Numbered from the stretch's first letter, positions 6,955 through 14,440 are shown. The stretch is 14,440 bases of DNA from Actinomycetes bacterium (GCA_023426375.1 JAFAAV010000008.1:1-14440); one strand, 5' to 3'. The notes: a model not told the origin generated them from the sequence alone. Numbers and translations are program-made.

Positions 6955-7431
6955 TCAGCCCAGCCCTTCACGCACTCCCGGGCGAAATGCAAGGAACAGC
7001 CAGATGCCGTTGACGAGCACCAGAGCGATGCCGGGCAGGCCCAGGAGCAGGTTTCCCGGCGCAACCACGGCGGACAGTGCCGCGTGGATCAATCCCACGG
7101 TTGCGAACACCGCCCCCGCGTACCAGCCTTCCCTGAGACGTTTACGCAGCGGAATGTACACGGCCATGTACATGCCCACCAGCAGGATCAGCCCGACCAC
7201 GGCTCCTACCCAGTACGCGCTTTCCGGCGGCGCGCCGAACGGCGCATCCTCGAAGGCTCGGTGACTGATCTGACCGGTGATGATGTTGGTGATGATGGTC
7301 GTGAGGTACAGCAAACCGGACACGAGGGTCAGCGTCAGCAGTTTTCTCACGTGGTTGTCGACCTCGGGGTCGATCTGTCGATTGCGTGCCGTTGAACCCA
7401 GAGATTCTTCACGCCGTGCCGTGATGCTCAT
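6955..7431 (-). CDS. Small four-helix membrane protein, function unknown
   Basis: A 158-residue protein I do not recognise. It has a polar N-terminus (1-28), then four hydrophobic segments at about 30-52, 72-95, 104-124 and 130-150. A short loop after the first helix is rich in Pro, Gly and acidic residues (about 58-71), and a basic loop RKRLREG lies between helices 2 and 3. There is no signal peptide, cysteine pair or obvious catalytic motif. I chose the ATG at 7431 because AAGGCGG lies eight bases upstream; the open frame extends upstream without a stop, but that part overlaps the promoter region of the divergent gene and looks non-coding. It is divergent from the YigZ-like gene and 142-175 bases upstream of the transporter, on the same strand. 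Co-transcription with the transporter is possible but not shown. Confidence 0.75.
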   Translation of the reverse strand: MSITARREESLGSTARNRQIDPEVDNHVRKLLTLTLVSGLLYLTTIITNIITGQISHRAFEDAPFGAPPESAYWVGAVVGLILLVGMYMAVYIPLRKRLREGWYAGAVFATVGLIHAALSAVVAPGNLLLGLPGIALVLVNGIWLFLAFRPGVREGLG

Positions 7432-7563
7432 GATGGGTACCGCCTTCTTCAGTGCTGTTGCACGCCATATTCCTCTCCACGTTGAGGTGATACAAGGCAC
7501 AGGACCATGCTTCTCGCGAGTAACCACGGTGAACAGCACCGGTGTTACCCAAGTGCTGCACCC

Positions 7564-7569
7564 TAAACT
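7564..7569 (+). promoter_or_regulatory. Candidate -10 box for a leaderless transcript of the YigZ-like gene
   Basis: TAAACT ends seven bases before the ATG at 7577. In Actinobacteria a TANNNT box at this distance usually means transcription starts on the A of the start codon, giving a leaderless mRNA. No good -35 is present at the usual spacing. The alternative is a short GAAGG ribosome site at 7570-7574, only two bases from the ATG and so poorly placed. The rest of the 7432-7576 divergent gap shows no clear site. Confidence 0.4.
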
Positions 7570-7576
7570 GAAGGTC

Positions 7577-8275
7577 ATGCCCATCGATCCGAATGTCTCC
7601 TACACGGTTCTCCGCCAGGGCGCAGTACATGCGCACGAGATCGAGATCAAGAAATCCCGGTTTCTTGCGCTCTTGAAACGGGTCGATTCCGAGGAAGCCG
7701 CCCGCGATTTCATTGCCGAGACCAAGGCGCAATACCGCGACGCCCGCCATCACTGTTCGGCCTTCCTGCTGGGCCCAACACGCGAAACAGGCCGCAGCTC
7801 CGACGACGGCGAACCGTCGGGAACCGCGGGCATGCCCATGATGCAGACACTGAGCGCTCACAAATCCGCCACGCAGCGCGAACGTGGACTCGAAGGAGAC
7901 CTCTCGGACATCTGCGCGGTGGTGGTCCGTTGGTTCGGCGGAGTCAAACTCGGCGCGGGAGGATTGGTCCGCGCCTACTCGGGGGCCGTTGCCGAGGCGC
8001 TCGAGACGGCGCCGCTCAAGACACGCATGCGGTCCCGCTCCCTCACGGTCCGACTCGCGCACGTGGACGCAGGCCGCATCGAGGACGACGTCCGTACGGC
8101 CGGGTACACGGTGCTACCCACCAGGTACGAGGCCGACGCCGCCGTGCTCACTCTCGCGGTCCCCGATCGTGAGAGTGACGTGCAGAGCGCGCTGGACACC
8201 GTGACTTCTCTGACCGCGGGAAACTACACCCCGGAACTCGGTGGCGTCGACTGGCACGATGTTCCGTTGCTCTGA
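7577..8275 (+). CDS. YigZ/IMPACT (UPF0029) family protein
   Basis: A 232-residue protein of the YigZ/IMPACT family. The N-terminal UPF0029 domain is clear from ARHHCSAFLLG (56-66), SSDDGEPSGTAGMPM (74-88) and the hallmark RWFGGVKLGAGGLVRAYSG (118-136). A C-terminal DUF1949-like ferredoxin-fold segment follows (about 152-222). Eukaryotic IMPACT regulates the Gcn2 kinase through an extra RWD domain absent here; the bacterial members have been proposed to act in nucleic-acid binding or translation, but their exact role is unsettled. Length is slightly above the usual 200-220, owing to a few extra residues around 92-108. The ATG at 7577 is preferred because the family N-terminus begins just after it; an open extension upstream has no homology-like character. 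It is the only plus-strand gene here and converges on rpsA. Confidence 0.9.
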   Translation: MPIDPNVSYTVLRQGAVHAHEIEIKKSRFLALLKRVDSEEAARDFIAETKAQYRDARHHCSAFLLGPTRETGRSSDDGEPSGTAGMPMMQTLSAHKSATQRERGLEGDLSDICAVVVRWFGGVKLGAGGLVRAYSGAVAEALETAPLKTRMRSRSLTVRLAHVDAGRIEDDVRTAGYTVLPTRYEADAAVLTLAVPDRESDVQSALDTVTSLTAGNYTPELGGVDWHDVPLL

Positions 8276-8363
8276 CATCTGATTACTCCGCCGGGCGGGA
8301 CACTCGGTCGCCTGCCGGGTTCATCATCGGACCGGCAGCACATCCCATCTGCCCCAGACACGA

Positions 8364-8396
8364 CAGAACCCCGCACGGATACCGTGCGGGGTTCTG
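8364..8396. terminator. Strong hairpin terminator between convergent YigZ-like gene and rpsA
   Basis: A perfect 15-bp inverted repeat with an ATA loop (CAGAACCCCGCACGG / CCGTGCGGGGTTCTG). It lies 48 bases past the rpsA stop and 88 bases past the YigZ-like stop, so it can serve both convergent genes. On the minus strand the bases after the stem are only moderately T-rich and on the plus strand there is no T-tract, as is common for actinobacterial terminators. Elsewhere in 8276-8363 I see nothing. Confidence 0.8.
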
Positions 8397-8411
8397 CGAT
8401 TCAGAAGTGCC

Positions 8412-8427
8412 AACCGCCGAAGCGGTT
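8412..8427. terminator. Second small hairpin downstream of rpsA
   Basis: AACCGC-CGAA-GCGGTT is a perfect 6-bp stem with a four-base loop (UUCG when read on the rpsA transcript, an extra-stable tetraloop). It sits 16 bases after the rpsA stop, just before the larger terminator hairpin. It may protect the 3' end or assist termination. Confidence 0.5.
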
Positions 8428-8443
8428 CAGCTCACCCTGTGAA

Positions 8444-9916
8444 TCAGTTGCCGGTCAGCTTCTCGCGCAGAGCAGCCAGGGCTTCGTCGGAAGCCAAGGT
8501 GCCTGCGTCCTCGGCCGGAGCCTCGGAGGAGTAGCTGGTCGGAGCGGCGGGGCCGGAGCTGCTGCTGCTGGAGTTCGAGGACGAAACGGCAGCTTCCTGA
8601 TCCTCGGCCAGGTGCTTCTGCACCTGCTCCTTGTGAGCTTCCCAGCGAGCCTGAGCGTCTGCGTACTGCTGCTCCCAGGCTGCGCGCTGCTCCTCGTAGC
8701 CTTCGATCCACTCGTTGGTCTCGGGATCGAAGCCCTCGGGGTACTTGTAGTTGCCCTCGTCGTCGTACTCGGCGTCCATGCCGTACATGGCCGGGTCGAA
8801 CTCCGTGGCTTCTGGGTCGACGCCCTCATTGGCCTGCTTGAGCGAGAGGCTGATCCGGCGACGCTCGAGGTCGATGTCGATGACCTTGACGAACAGCTCC
8901 TCGTTCACGGAGACGACCTGCTCGGCCATGTCCACGTGACGCTGCGCCAGCTCGGAGATGTGCACGAGGCCCTCGATGCCGTCCTCGACGCGCACGAACG
9001 CACCGAAGGGAACCAGCTTGGTGACCTTGCCCGGGACGACCTGGCCCAGGGCGTGGGTGCGGGCGAACAGCTGCCACGGGTCTTCCTGGGTGGCCTTGAG
9101 CGAGAGCGACACGCGCTCGCGATCCATGTCCACGTCCAGCACCTCGACGGTGACTTCCTGACCGACCTCGACGACCTCGGAGGGGTGGTCGATGTGCTTC
9201 CAGGACAGCTCGGAGACGTGCACCAGACCGTCCACGCCACCGAGGTCCACGAACGCACCGAAGTTGACGATCGAGGACACGGTGCCCGTGCGGACCTGGC
9301 CCTTCTGCAGCTGCTGCAGGAAGTTGGCGCGCACCTCGGACTGGGTCTGCTCCAGCCACGCACGGCGGGAGAGCACCACGTTGTTGCGGTTCTTGTCGAG
9401 CTCGATGATCTTGGCCTCGAGCTGCTGACCGATGTAGGGAGCCAGGTCGCGGACGCGGCGCATCTCCACGAGGGAGGCGGGCAGGAAGCCGCGCAAGCCG
9501 ATGTCCAGGATGAGGCCGCCCTTGACGACCTCGATGACGGTGCCGGTGACGACGCCGTCCTCGTCCTTGACCTTCTCGATGTCGCCCCAGGCGCGCTCGT
9601 ACTGGGCGCGCTTCTTGGAGAGGATCAGGCGACCTTCCTTGTCCTCCTTGGTGAGGACCAGAGCCTCCACCTCGTCACCCACGGCCACGACGTCATCGGG
9701 GTTGATGTCGTGCTTGATGGACAACTCGCGAGAGGGGATGACACCTTCGGTCTTGTACCCGATGTCCAGGAGGACCTCGTCGCGGTCGACCTTGACGACG
9801 GTGCCTTCCACGAGGTCGCCGTCGTTGAAGTACTTGATGGTCGCGTCGACAGCGGCGAGGAAATCCTCTTCGGTTCCGATGTCGTTGACGGCGACCTGCT
9901 GGGTGGTGGTGGTCAT
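8444..9916 (-). CDS. rpsA: 30S ribosomal protein S1
   Basis: A 490-residue S1 protein, which binds mRNA and helps the 30S subunit start translation. Four S1 (OB-fold) repeats are visible at about 34-105, 121-189, 206-276 and 293-362. The last two are the most typical, with NFGAFVDLGGVDGLVHVSEL (218-237) and PFGAFVRVEDGIEGLVHISEL (303-323). Four repeats, not the six of E. coli, is normal for high-GC Gram-positives. An acidic, aromatic tail (363-440) and a serine-rich run (445-454) follow, then Pro/Ala linker sequence and a terminal ALAALREKLTGN. The ATG at 9916 has CGGAG ten bases upstream; the open frame to 10000 is leader sequence. It has its own strong promoter, leader and terminator, so it is probably a single-gene transcript. 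In related genomes it sits next to polA and coaE. Confidence 0.97.
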   Translation of the reverse strand: MTTTTQQVAVNDIGTEEDFLAAVDATIKYFNDGDLVEGTVVKVDRDEVLLDIGYKTEGVIPSRELSIKHDINPDDVVAVGDEVEALVLTKEDKEGRLILSKKRAQYERAWGDIEKVKDEDGVVTGTVIEVVKGGLILDIGLRGFLPASLVEMRRVRDLAPYIGQQLEAKIIELDKNRNNVVLSRRAWLEQTQSEVRANFLQQLQKGQVRTGTVSSIVNFGAFVDLGGVDGLVHVSELSWKHIDHPSEVVEVGQEVTVEVLDVDMDRERVSLSLKATQEDPWQLFARTHALGQVVPGKVTKLVPFGAFVRVEDGIEGLVHISELAQRHVDMAEQVVSVNEELFVKVIDIDLERRRISLSLKQANEGVDPEATEFDPAMYGMDAEYDDEGNYKYPEGFDPETNEWIEGYEEQRAAWEQQYADAQARWEAHKEQVQKHLAEDQEAAVSSSNSSSSSSGPAAPTSYSSEAPAEDAGTLASDEALAALREKLTGN

Positions 9917-9966
9917 GTAGTAGGGACTCCGATGAAATTGATGTGATGGTTTGATGTCACCGACCC

Positions 9967-10029
9967 CGCCCTGTGGGGCGCACCGGATCGGCGACGTCAC
10001 GCTTGATGTGGGCGTGCGAATACACGCAC
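9967..10029 (-). promoter_or_regulatory. Structured 5' leader of rpsA
   Basis: The predicted rpsA leader of about 112 bases starts with a hairpin right at its 5' end (GUGCG-UGUAUU-CGCAC, 10029-10014). A second stem near the middle is CGCCC-CACA/TGTG-GGGCG type (9967-9980). A 5'-terminal hairpin can stabilise abundant mRNAs, and S1 is autoregulated through its leader in E. coli; whether that applies here is unknown. I saw no match to a named riboswitch. Confidence 0.4.
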
Positions 10030-10035
10030 CGCTCC

Positions 10036-10064
10036 AGTCTAGGCCCGAAACAGTGCCGGTTCAA
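10036..10064 (-). promoter_or_regulatory. rpsA promoter
   Basis: TTGAAC (10064-10059), a 17-base spacer and TAGACT (10041-10036) make a near-consensus housekeeping sigma promoter. Transcription should start near 10029, about 112 bases before the rpsA ATG. This is the best promoter in the window and fits a highly expressed ribosomal protein gene. The -35 lies about 40 bases after the end of the acetyltransferase gene. Confidence 0.75.
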
Positions 10065-10101
10065 GCCTGAAGGGTGCGTCCGCGCGGTGCGCGAGCCGCG
10101 C

Positions 10102-11499
10102 TCAGAACGGGGAGATGCAGTACGGGTGGGTGGGCGTGGACATGAGCGCCTGGATGTCCCGCAGGGCCGCGTCGTCGCGCACCCGCAGCAGGCCCGCGTA
10201 GTGCAGCGTGGACGCCTTGACCGCCCCGAGGTACAACGAGCCGAGCGAATCGACGTTCAGGGCGACGTCCGCGCCGTCGGGCAGCTCCACGGCGGGCATG
10301 GACTTCCCCGCGAGATCGTCCTGGGTGCGCGGGCGGTCCGCCACGCGTTCCACGCGGGGAGCATCCCCGGTGGTGTCGATCTCGTAGATCCCGTCCGCGA
10401 AGCCCATGGAGTCCACGACCGACATCCTGACCTTGCGGTGGGACGTGTAGTGCCGGGCGGACAGGGCCGCCACCGGGTCCAGGACCCGCAACCACAGTCG
10501 CTCGTAGCGCTTGCGCACGGTGTAGGCGGACATGTCCACCATGCCCCACATGAGCGGGTCCTCCATCTGGGCGCTGTTGTAGCGCACCTCCGTGACGAGG
10601 TCCAGGTTGCACAGGTACTCCCACAGGGCGATGCGCACCTGCGAGCTCGGGGACACGAGGTCCACGACCTTCAGGTACCCCTGGAAACCCTGGGTGGAGA
10701 CGAACTTGTAGCTAACGTAACCGTCCGCCTCGCCCCGGGCGTCGTAGTGCACCGCGGTGCGGATCTCTGGGTCCGCACGCTCCTGGTCCCAGTTCCACCG
10801 ACCGGAGACGATGTCCCACCACTTCTCGGTGCGCGTGAGGGAACCCGCCGTCACGCGGTGGAAGCGCTCGAAGATCTTCGGGGCCAGCTCGGCCACGGCC
10901 TCGTTGTCGGCCATCTCCACCGACCCCGCGGTGGGGGCCTTCAATTGCAGCCGGGTGTGCGCGTCCACCGTGATCTCGGTGTTGAACGTGCCCGCACCGA
11001 AACCGAAGCGGCCGTAGATCGTAGCCTCGGACGCGGTGAGCGCGGCGATCGGGAACCCCGCCCCGTGCGCCTCGGTCAGGTCGTCGGTCATGAGCCGGCG
11101 CAGCAGACCCCGCCGGGCATGCGTGGGCCGCACCGTGACCTCGGAGACCAACCACGCGGGCACGCTGCAGCCCTCCCCCAGGGTCAGCTCGGAATCCCAC
11201 GAGCAGAACGTGGCCACGGGACGCTCGGCCCCCAGCGCGGCGGTGGGCACGGGGTCCGCGGTGTAGGCCGCGCGGAACCGGGTGCCGGCGGCGCGCATCG
11301 AGCGCAGGTTGCGCTCGGTGGCCTCCTGCCCGGGCTCACGGCCGTGGAACCCCTGGGCGACCGCCCGGTTCCACTCCACGAACTCGGGGTTGGCGTCCGC
11401 ACCGCCCTCGTTCGCGAGGAAGCGGCGCAGGACGTAGTCGTTGCCGCGGGCGCTGTACTGGCTCTCGCGGGGCTGCTCGTGCCGGGGTGTCGCGTTCAT
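10102..11499 (-). CDS. Eis-like GNAT-family N-acetyltransferase
   Basis: A 465-residue protein of the Eis (enhanced intracellular survival) family, which transfers acetyl from acetyl-CoA to amines; mycobacterial Eis acetylates aminoglycosides at several positions and also lysines. The tandem-GNAT plus SCP2-like layout is visible. The acetyl-CoA pyrophosphate loop is VRPTHARRGLLRRLM (123-137). SEATIYGRFGFG (157-168) supplies Tyr162, equivalent to the Eis general acid. The C-terminal SCP2-like segment (about 345-465) ends in Phe465, whose carboxylate serves as the catalytic base in Eis. It is longer than Eis (about 400), partly through an N-terminal extension of roughly 20 residues. The ATG has GAGGAG four bases upstream. 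It lies between polA and rpsA on the same strand. The natural substrate and any resistance role cannot be read from the sequence. Confidence 0.88.
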   Translation of the reverse strand: MNATPRHEQPRESQYSARGNDYVLRRFLANEGGADANPEFVEWNRAVAQGFHGREPGQEATERNLRSMRAAGTRFRAAYTADPVPTAALGAERPVATFCSWDSELTLGEGCSVPAWLVSEVTVRPTHARRGLLRRLMTDDLTEAHGAGFPIAALTASEATIYGRFGFGAGTFNTEITVDAHTRLQLKAPTAGSVEMADNEAVAELAPKIFERFHRVTAGSLTRTEKWWDIVSGRWNWDQERADPEIRTAVHYDARGEADGYVSYKFVSTQGFQGYLKVVDLVSPSSQVRIALWEYLCNLDLVTEVRYNSAQMEDPLMWGMVDMSAYTVRKRYERLWLRVLDPVAALSARHYTSHRKVRMSVVDSMGFADGIYEIDTTGDAPRVERVADRPRTQDDLAGKSMPAVELPDGADVALNVDSLGSLYLGAVKASTLHYAGLLRVRDDAALRDIQALMSTPTHPYCISPF

Positions 11500-11603
11500 G
11501 GTGCTCCTCGTCGTGACTCGGGCGGTTCGGGTGTGCCGTGGTCCGCCGCGCGGTGGCGGGTGTCGTGCTGGGTGCGCGGCCTGCCGCGGCGCCGGGCGGC
11601 GGG

Positions 11604-11624
11604 CTGAGCGGTCCGTGCGCTCAG
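11604..11624. terminator. Hairpin just past polA
   Basis: CTGAGCG-7 bases-CGCTCAG is a perfect 7-bp inverted repeat starting four bases after the polA stop. No T-tract follows on the minus strand, so it is a terminator candidate of the GC-rich actinobacterial type or an mRNA-stabilising stem. The remainder of the 129-base polA/acetyltransferase gap is very GC-rich, with no promoter I can name. Confidence 0.45.
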
Positions 11625-11628
11625 GCGG

Positions 11629-14418
11629 TCAGTGAGCGGCCTGGTGCCATGTCCGCCCCGTGCCCACGTTCACGTCCAGGGGCACGGTCAGTTCCGCGGC
11701 CCCGGCCATCTCGGCGCGCAGGATCTCCTCGACCCGCTCCGTCTCCCCCGGGGCGACCTCCACGATGAGTTCGTCGTGGACCTGCAGCAGCACCCGCGAG
11801 CGCAGGTCGTCCTCGCGCAGGGCCCGGTCCACGCCGATCATGGCCTTCTTGATGATGTCCGCGGCCGAGCCCTGGATGGGTGCGTTCAGGGCCATGCGCT
11901 CGGCGGCCTGGCGGGCCTGGCGGTTGTCGCTCGTGAGGTCCGGGAGGTAGCGGCGTCGCCCGTCGATCGTCTCGGTGTAGCCCTTGGAGCGGGCCTCCTC
12001 GACGACGCCGCGCAGGAAGTCCCGCACGCCGCCGAAGCGTTCGAAGTAGCCGCTCATCATGGTGCGGGCCTCGTCCACGCCGATGTTCAGCTGCTGGGAC
12101 AGGCCGTAGGAGCTCAGACCGTAGACGAGGCCGTAGCTCATGGCCTTGACCTTGGAACGCATCTGCGGGGTGACGTCCTCCGGGGCCACGTCGAACACGC
12201 GCGAGCCCACGAACCGGTGCAGGTCCTCGCCGCCGCGGAAGGCCTCGATCAGGCCCTCGTCCCCGGACAGGTGGGCCATGATCCGCATCTCGATCTGGGA
12301 GTAGTCCGCGGTCATGAGGCATTCGAACGGGCCCTGGGAGTCCTCCCCCACCACGAACACGTCGCGGATACGCTGGCCCTGCTCGGTGCGCACGGGGATG
12401 TTCTGCAGATTGGGCCCCGTGGAGGACAGCCGTCCGGTGGCCGCCACGGTCTGCTGGTACGTGGTGTGGATGCGCCCGTCCTCGGCGATCGCGTCCCGCA
12501 GCCCGGCCACGATCTGCTTGAGCTTGGAGTACTCGCGCCAGTTCATGAGCGCCACGAGGAACCGCGAACCCTGGGTCTCGGGGTCCACTCGTCCGAGCAG
12601 GTCCGCGACCGCCGCGGCGTCCGTGGTGTACCCGGTCTTGGTCTTCTTGGTCTTGGGCAGGCCGAGTTCCTCGAACATCACGGCCTGCAGTTGCTTGGTG
12701 GAACCCAGGTTGATCTCGTGGTCGATCTGCGCCTGCGCCTGCTCGAAGGCCTGGTCGATCGGTTGTTGGAGGTCCTCGAACAACCGGTCGATGCCCGGGC
12801 GGTCCATCGCGATCCCCGTGGCCTCCATCCGGGCGAGGATCACGGCGAGGGGCATCTCCAGATCCGTGAGCAGCCCCAGCTGGCCGTCGGCCTCGAGCAG
12901 TCCGCGCAGGTGTTCGCTCAACTGCCGGCACGCGGTACCGAGCGTGGCCTGGCGATGCAGCTCGGCGTCGCTCACACGGGCCAGTTCGTCCTGCTCGTCC
13001 GACGCGTCCAGCGCGAGTTCGGTCTGTCCGTTCTTCTCCGACGCCGCGGACTCCTCCGCGCGGGGCACCTCCACCTCCAGGTGGTGGCTCAGTTGGGCGT
13101 CCAGCTCGTAGGAACGCAGCGCGGGCCGCACGAGGTAGCCGGAGAGCTGGACGTCGTCCACGACACCGGCGAGCTCGATCCCGCGCTGGATCAGACCGTG
13201 GTACAGGTCCTTGAGGCCGTCCACGATCTTGGGCGCCGCGGCGTCCCCGAGCCATGCCTCCACGGCGGCGGTCAGCTCCTGGTCCGCGGTCACGAGGTCC
13301 ACGGCGGCACCGCCCTGGTTCGTGAGCATGAGGGTGGTCACCTCCGTGCCGGAGGGTGCCTTGGGATCGTGCGCCAGACGGCGGACGACGACGGGCACGT
13401 CCTTCTCCCCCGCGTCCAACCAATCGCTGAACTCCCGGGCGGTGCGCACCCGGGTGACGTCGGTGACCTCGGGAACCGTGGCGGCGTCGTCGTCGGACGC
13501 GTGGGAACCGAAGGCCTCGAGCAGACGCCCGCGCAACTGGGCACCGAACTCGAGCTCGTCGAAGACCACGCCGACCCGCTCGGGATCGGCCTCGGGCAGT
13601 ACCGCGTGATCCAGGTCCACATCGAGGGGCAGGTCCGTGACCAGGCGGTTGAGCTTGCGGTTGCGCCGCACGAGGTCCTCGTGCTCACGCAGGGCCTCAC
13701 CCTTCTTGCCGGTGATCCGGTCCGCGTGCTCGAGCAACGATTCCACGGGACCGTAGGACGTGATCCACTTGGCCGCGAAACCGGGACCCACGCCCGGGAC
13801 ACCGGGCAGGTTGTCCGCGGTCTCCCCCGTGAGCGCGGCGAGATCGGGGTAGTTCTGGGGGGCCACCTTGTACTTCTCGAACACGGCCTGCGCGTCCATG
13901 CGGCGCAGATCGGACGGGGTGCGGCCCGGGTAGACCACGGTGACGTGGTCGGTGATCATCTGGAAGGCGTCGCGGTCCCCCGAGAAGACGAGGACCTCGA
14001 AGTCCTCCCCCGCGGCCACGGTCGCGAGCGTGGCCAGGACGTCGTCCGCCTCGTACCCCTCCATCGTCACGATCGGCACGCCCAGGGCTTCGAGGATGCG
14101 CTGGATGTTCGGGACCTGGCCGTGGAACTCCTCCGGGGTCTCGTCCCGACCGCCCTTGTAGTCCCCGTACTCCTGGGAGCGCAGCGTGGGGCCCTCGAGG
14201 TCGAAGGACACCACGAGGTGCGTGGGCTTCTCCTCGCGCACGAGCTTGACCATGGTGTTCACGAAGCCGTACACGCCCTCGGTGTGCACGCCGTCGGACG
14301 TGACGAAGCCCGGGCCGTTGCCGTACTCGGCGGCGCGGGAGAGGGCGAAGAACGCACGGAAGGCCAGGGAGTGACCGTCGATCAGCAGCAGCCGCTTCTC
14401 GGGCCGGGACACCGGCAC
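11629..14418 (-). CDS. polA: DNA polymerase I
   Basis: A 929-residue family A polymerase for gap filling, primer removal and repair. The 5' nuclease domain (about 8-300) shows LLIDGHSLAFRAF (11-23), EADDVLATL (123-131), SGDRDAF (146-152) and the helix-hairpin-helix NLPGVPGVGPGFAAKW (203-218). The central domain (about 320-480) keeps the 3'-5' exonuclease position but lacks its acidic metal ligands (no DxE near residue 355), so proofreading is predicted absent, as in other Actinobacteria. Polymerase motif A is DYSQIEMR with Asp705, motif B has Arg754, Lys758 and Tyr762, and motif C is HDE (881-883); these numbers coincide with E. coli Pol I. Tyr at 762 instead of Phe is the form that tolerates dideoxynucleotides. 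The start is GTG with AGGAGG eleven bases upstream, almost at the window edge; a second GTG six bases later is possible. The promoter lies outside the window. Confidence 0.97.
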   Translation of the reverse strand: MPVSRPEKRLLLIDGHSLAFRAFFALSRAAEYGNGPGFVTSDGVHTEGVYGFVNTMVKLVREEKPTHLVVSFDLEGPTLRSQEYGDYKGGRDETPEEFHGQVPNIQRILEALGVPIVTMEGYEADDVLATLATVAAGEDFEVLVFSGDRDAFQMITDHVTVVYPGRTPSDLRRMDAQAVFEKYKVAPQNYPDLAALTGETADNLPGVPGVGPGFAAKWITSYGPVESLLEHADRITGKKGEALREHEDLVRRNRKLNRLVTDLPLDVDLDHAVLPEADPERVGVVFDELEFGAQLRGRLLEAFGSHASDDDAATVPEVTDVTRVRTAREFSDWLDAGEKDVPVVVRRLAHDPKAPSGTEVTTLMLTNQGGAAVDLVTADQELTAAVEAWLGDAAAPKIVDGLKDLYHGLIQRGIELAGVVDDVQLSGYLVRPALRSYELDAQLSHHLEVEVPRAEESAASEKNGQTELALDASDEQDELARVSDAELHRQATLGTACRQLSEHLRGLLEADGQLGLLTDLEMPLAVILARMEATGIAMDRPGIDRLFEDLQQPIDQAFEQAQAQIDHEINLGSTKQLQAVMFEELGLPKTKKTKTGYTTDAAAVADLLGRVDPETQGSRFLVALMNWREYSKLKQIVAGLRDAIAEDGRIHTTYQQTVAATGRLSSTGPNLQNIPVRTEQGQRIRDVFVVGEDSQGPFECLMTADYSQIEMRIMAHLSGDEGLIEAFRGGEDLHRFVGSRVFDVAPEDVTPQMRSKVKAMSYGLVYGLSSYGLSQQLNIGVDEARTMMSGYFERFGGVRDFLRGVVEEARSKGYTETIDGRRRYLPDLTSDNRQARQAAERMALNAPIQGSAADIIKKAMIGVDRALREDDLRSRVLLQVHDELIVEVAPGETERVEEILRAEMAGAAELTVPLDVNVGTGRTWHQAAH

Positions 14419-14440
14419 GGGCAGCGCGACCTCCTGCGGG

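Noticed and set aside
7277..7576. 100-codon N-terminal extension of the YigZ-like protein
   Set aside because: It runs antisense through the membrane protein gene, and the family N-terminus fits the ATG at 7577.
7432..7584. Upstream extension of the small membrane protein (51 more codons)
   Set aside because: It would overlap the start of the divergent YigZ-like gene and its promoter; the ATG at 7431 has a better ribosome site and the extension has no membrane or domain character.
8384..9946. Open frame of 520 codons on the plus strand opposite rpsA
   Set aside because: Mirror of the rpsA codons, giving repetitive Leu/Val/Asp/Gly sequence; it begins inside the terminator hairpin and has no ribosome site.
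9973..11607. Open frame of 544 codons on the plus strand opposite the Eis-like gene
   Set aside because: Gly/Arg/His-rich shadow of a high-GC3 gene; the minus strand holds a recognisable Eis family protein.
11621..13423. Open frame of 600 codons on the minus strand in another frame of polA
   Set aside because: Arg/Gly/Pro-rich translation without motifs, overlapping the polymerase domain of polA throughout.

Overview
The window looks like chromosomal DNA from a high-GC Gram-positive bacterium of the order Micrococcales, most likely family Micrococcaceae (Kocuria/Micrococcus-like). The evidence is the gene content and order: polA, rpsA, coaE and uvrB follow one another as in many Actinobacteria (in Mycobacterium tuberculosis they are Rv1629, Rv1630, Rv1631 and Rv1633). 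The protein sequences are also actinobacterial in style, including an Eis-family acetyltransferase, a PolA without proofreading residues and a four-domain S1. The genus is inferred from memory, not from a search.

Layout, right to left, because nearly everything is on the minus strand: polA (14418-11629), an Eis-like GNAT acetyltransferase (11499-10102), rpsA with a clear sigma-70 type promoter and a ~110-base leader (9916-8444), and then the only plus-strand gene, a YigZ/IMPACT-family protein (7577-8275). The plus-strand gene converges on rpsA across a strong hairpin terminator and diverges from a small four-helix membrane protein of unknown function (7431-6955). Next come a BCCT-family transporter carrying a C-terminal CoaE-like P-loop kinase domain (6779-4422), the genuine dephospho-CoA kinase coaE (4429-3803), uvrB (3772-1631), and a TerC-family membrane protein (1413-73). 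The TerC gene is preceded by a leader matching the yybP-ykoY manganese riboswitch.

The most unusual feature is the transporter. After twelve predicted membrane helices and a hydrophilic linker, the same reading frame continues into about 200 residues that align end to end with the CoaE encoded immediately downstream. This extra domain keeps the ATP-binding P-loop but has lost or changed several residues conserved in dephospho-CoA kinases. The transporter stop codon overlaps the coaE start by 8 bases, with a strong ribosome-binding site inside the transporter reading frame, so the two are probably translationally coupled. A purine-rich, Shine-Dalgarno-like stretch exactly at the domain boundary suggests that the kinase domain was once a separate tandem copy of coaE.

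The rest is housekeeping: replication and repair (polA, uvrB), translation (rpsA), coenzyme A synthesis (coaE) and metal homeostasis (terC). Base composition is visibly higher in GC in the polA/eis part than in the transporter/uvrB/terC part. I see no mobile element, CRISPR array, tRNA or rRNA.
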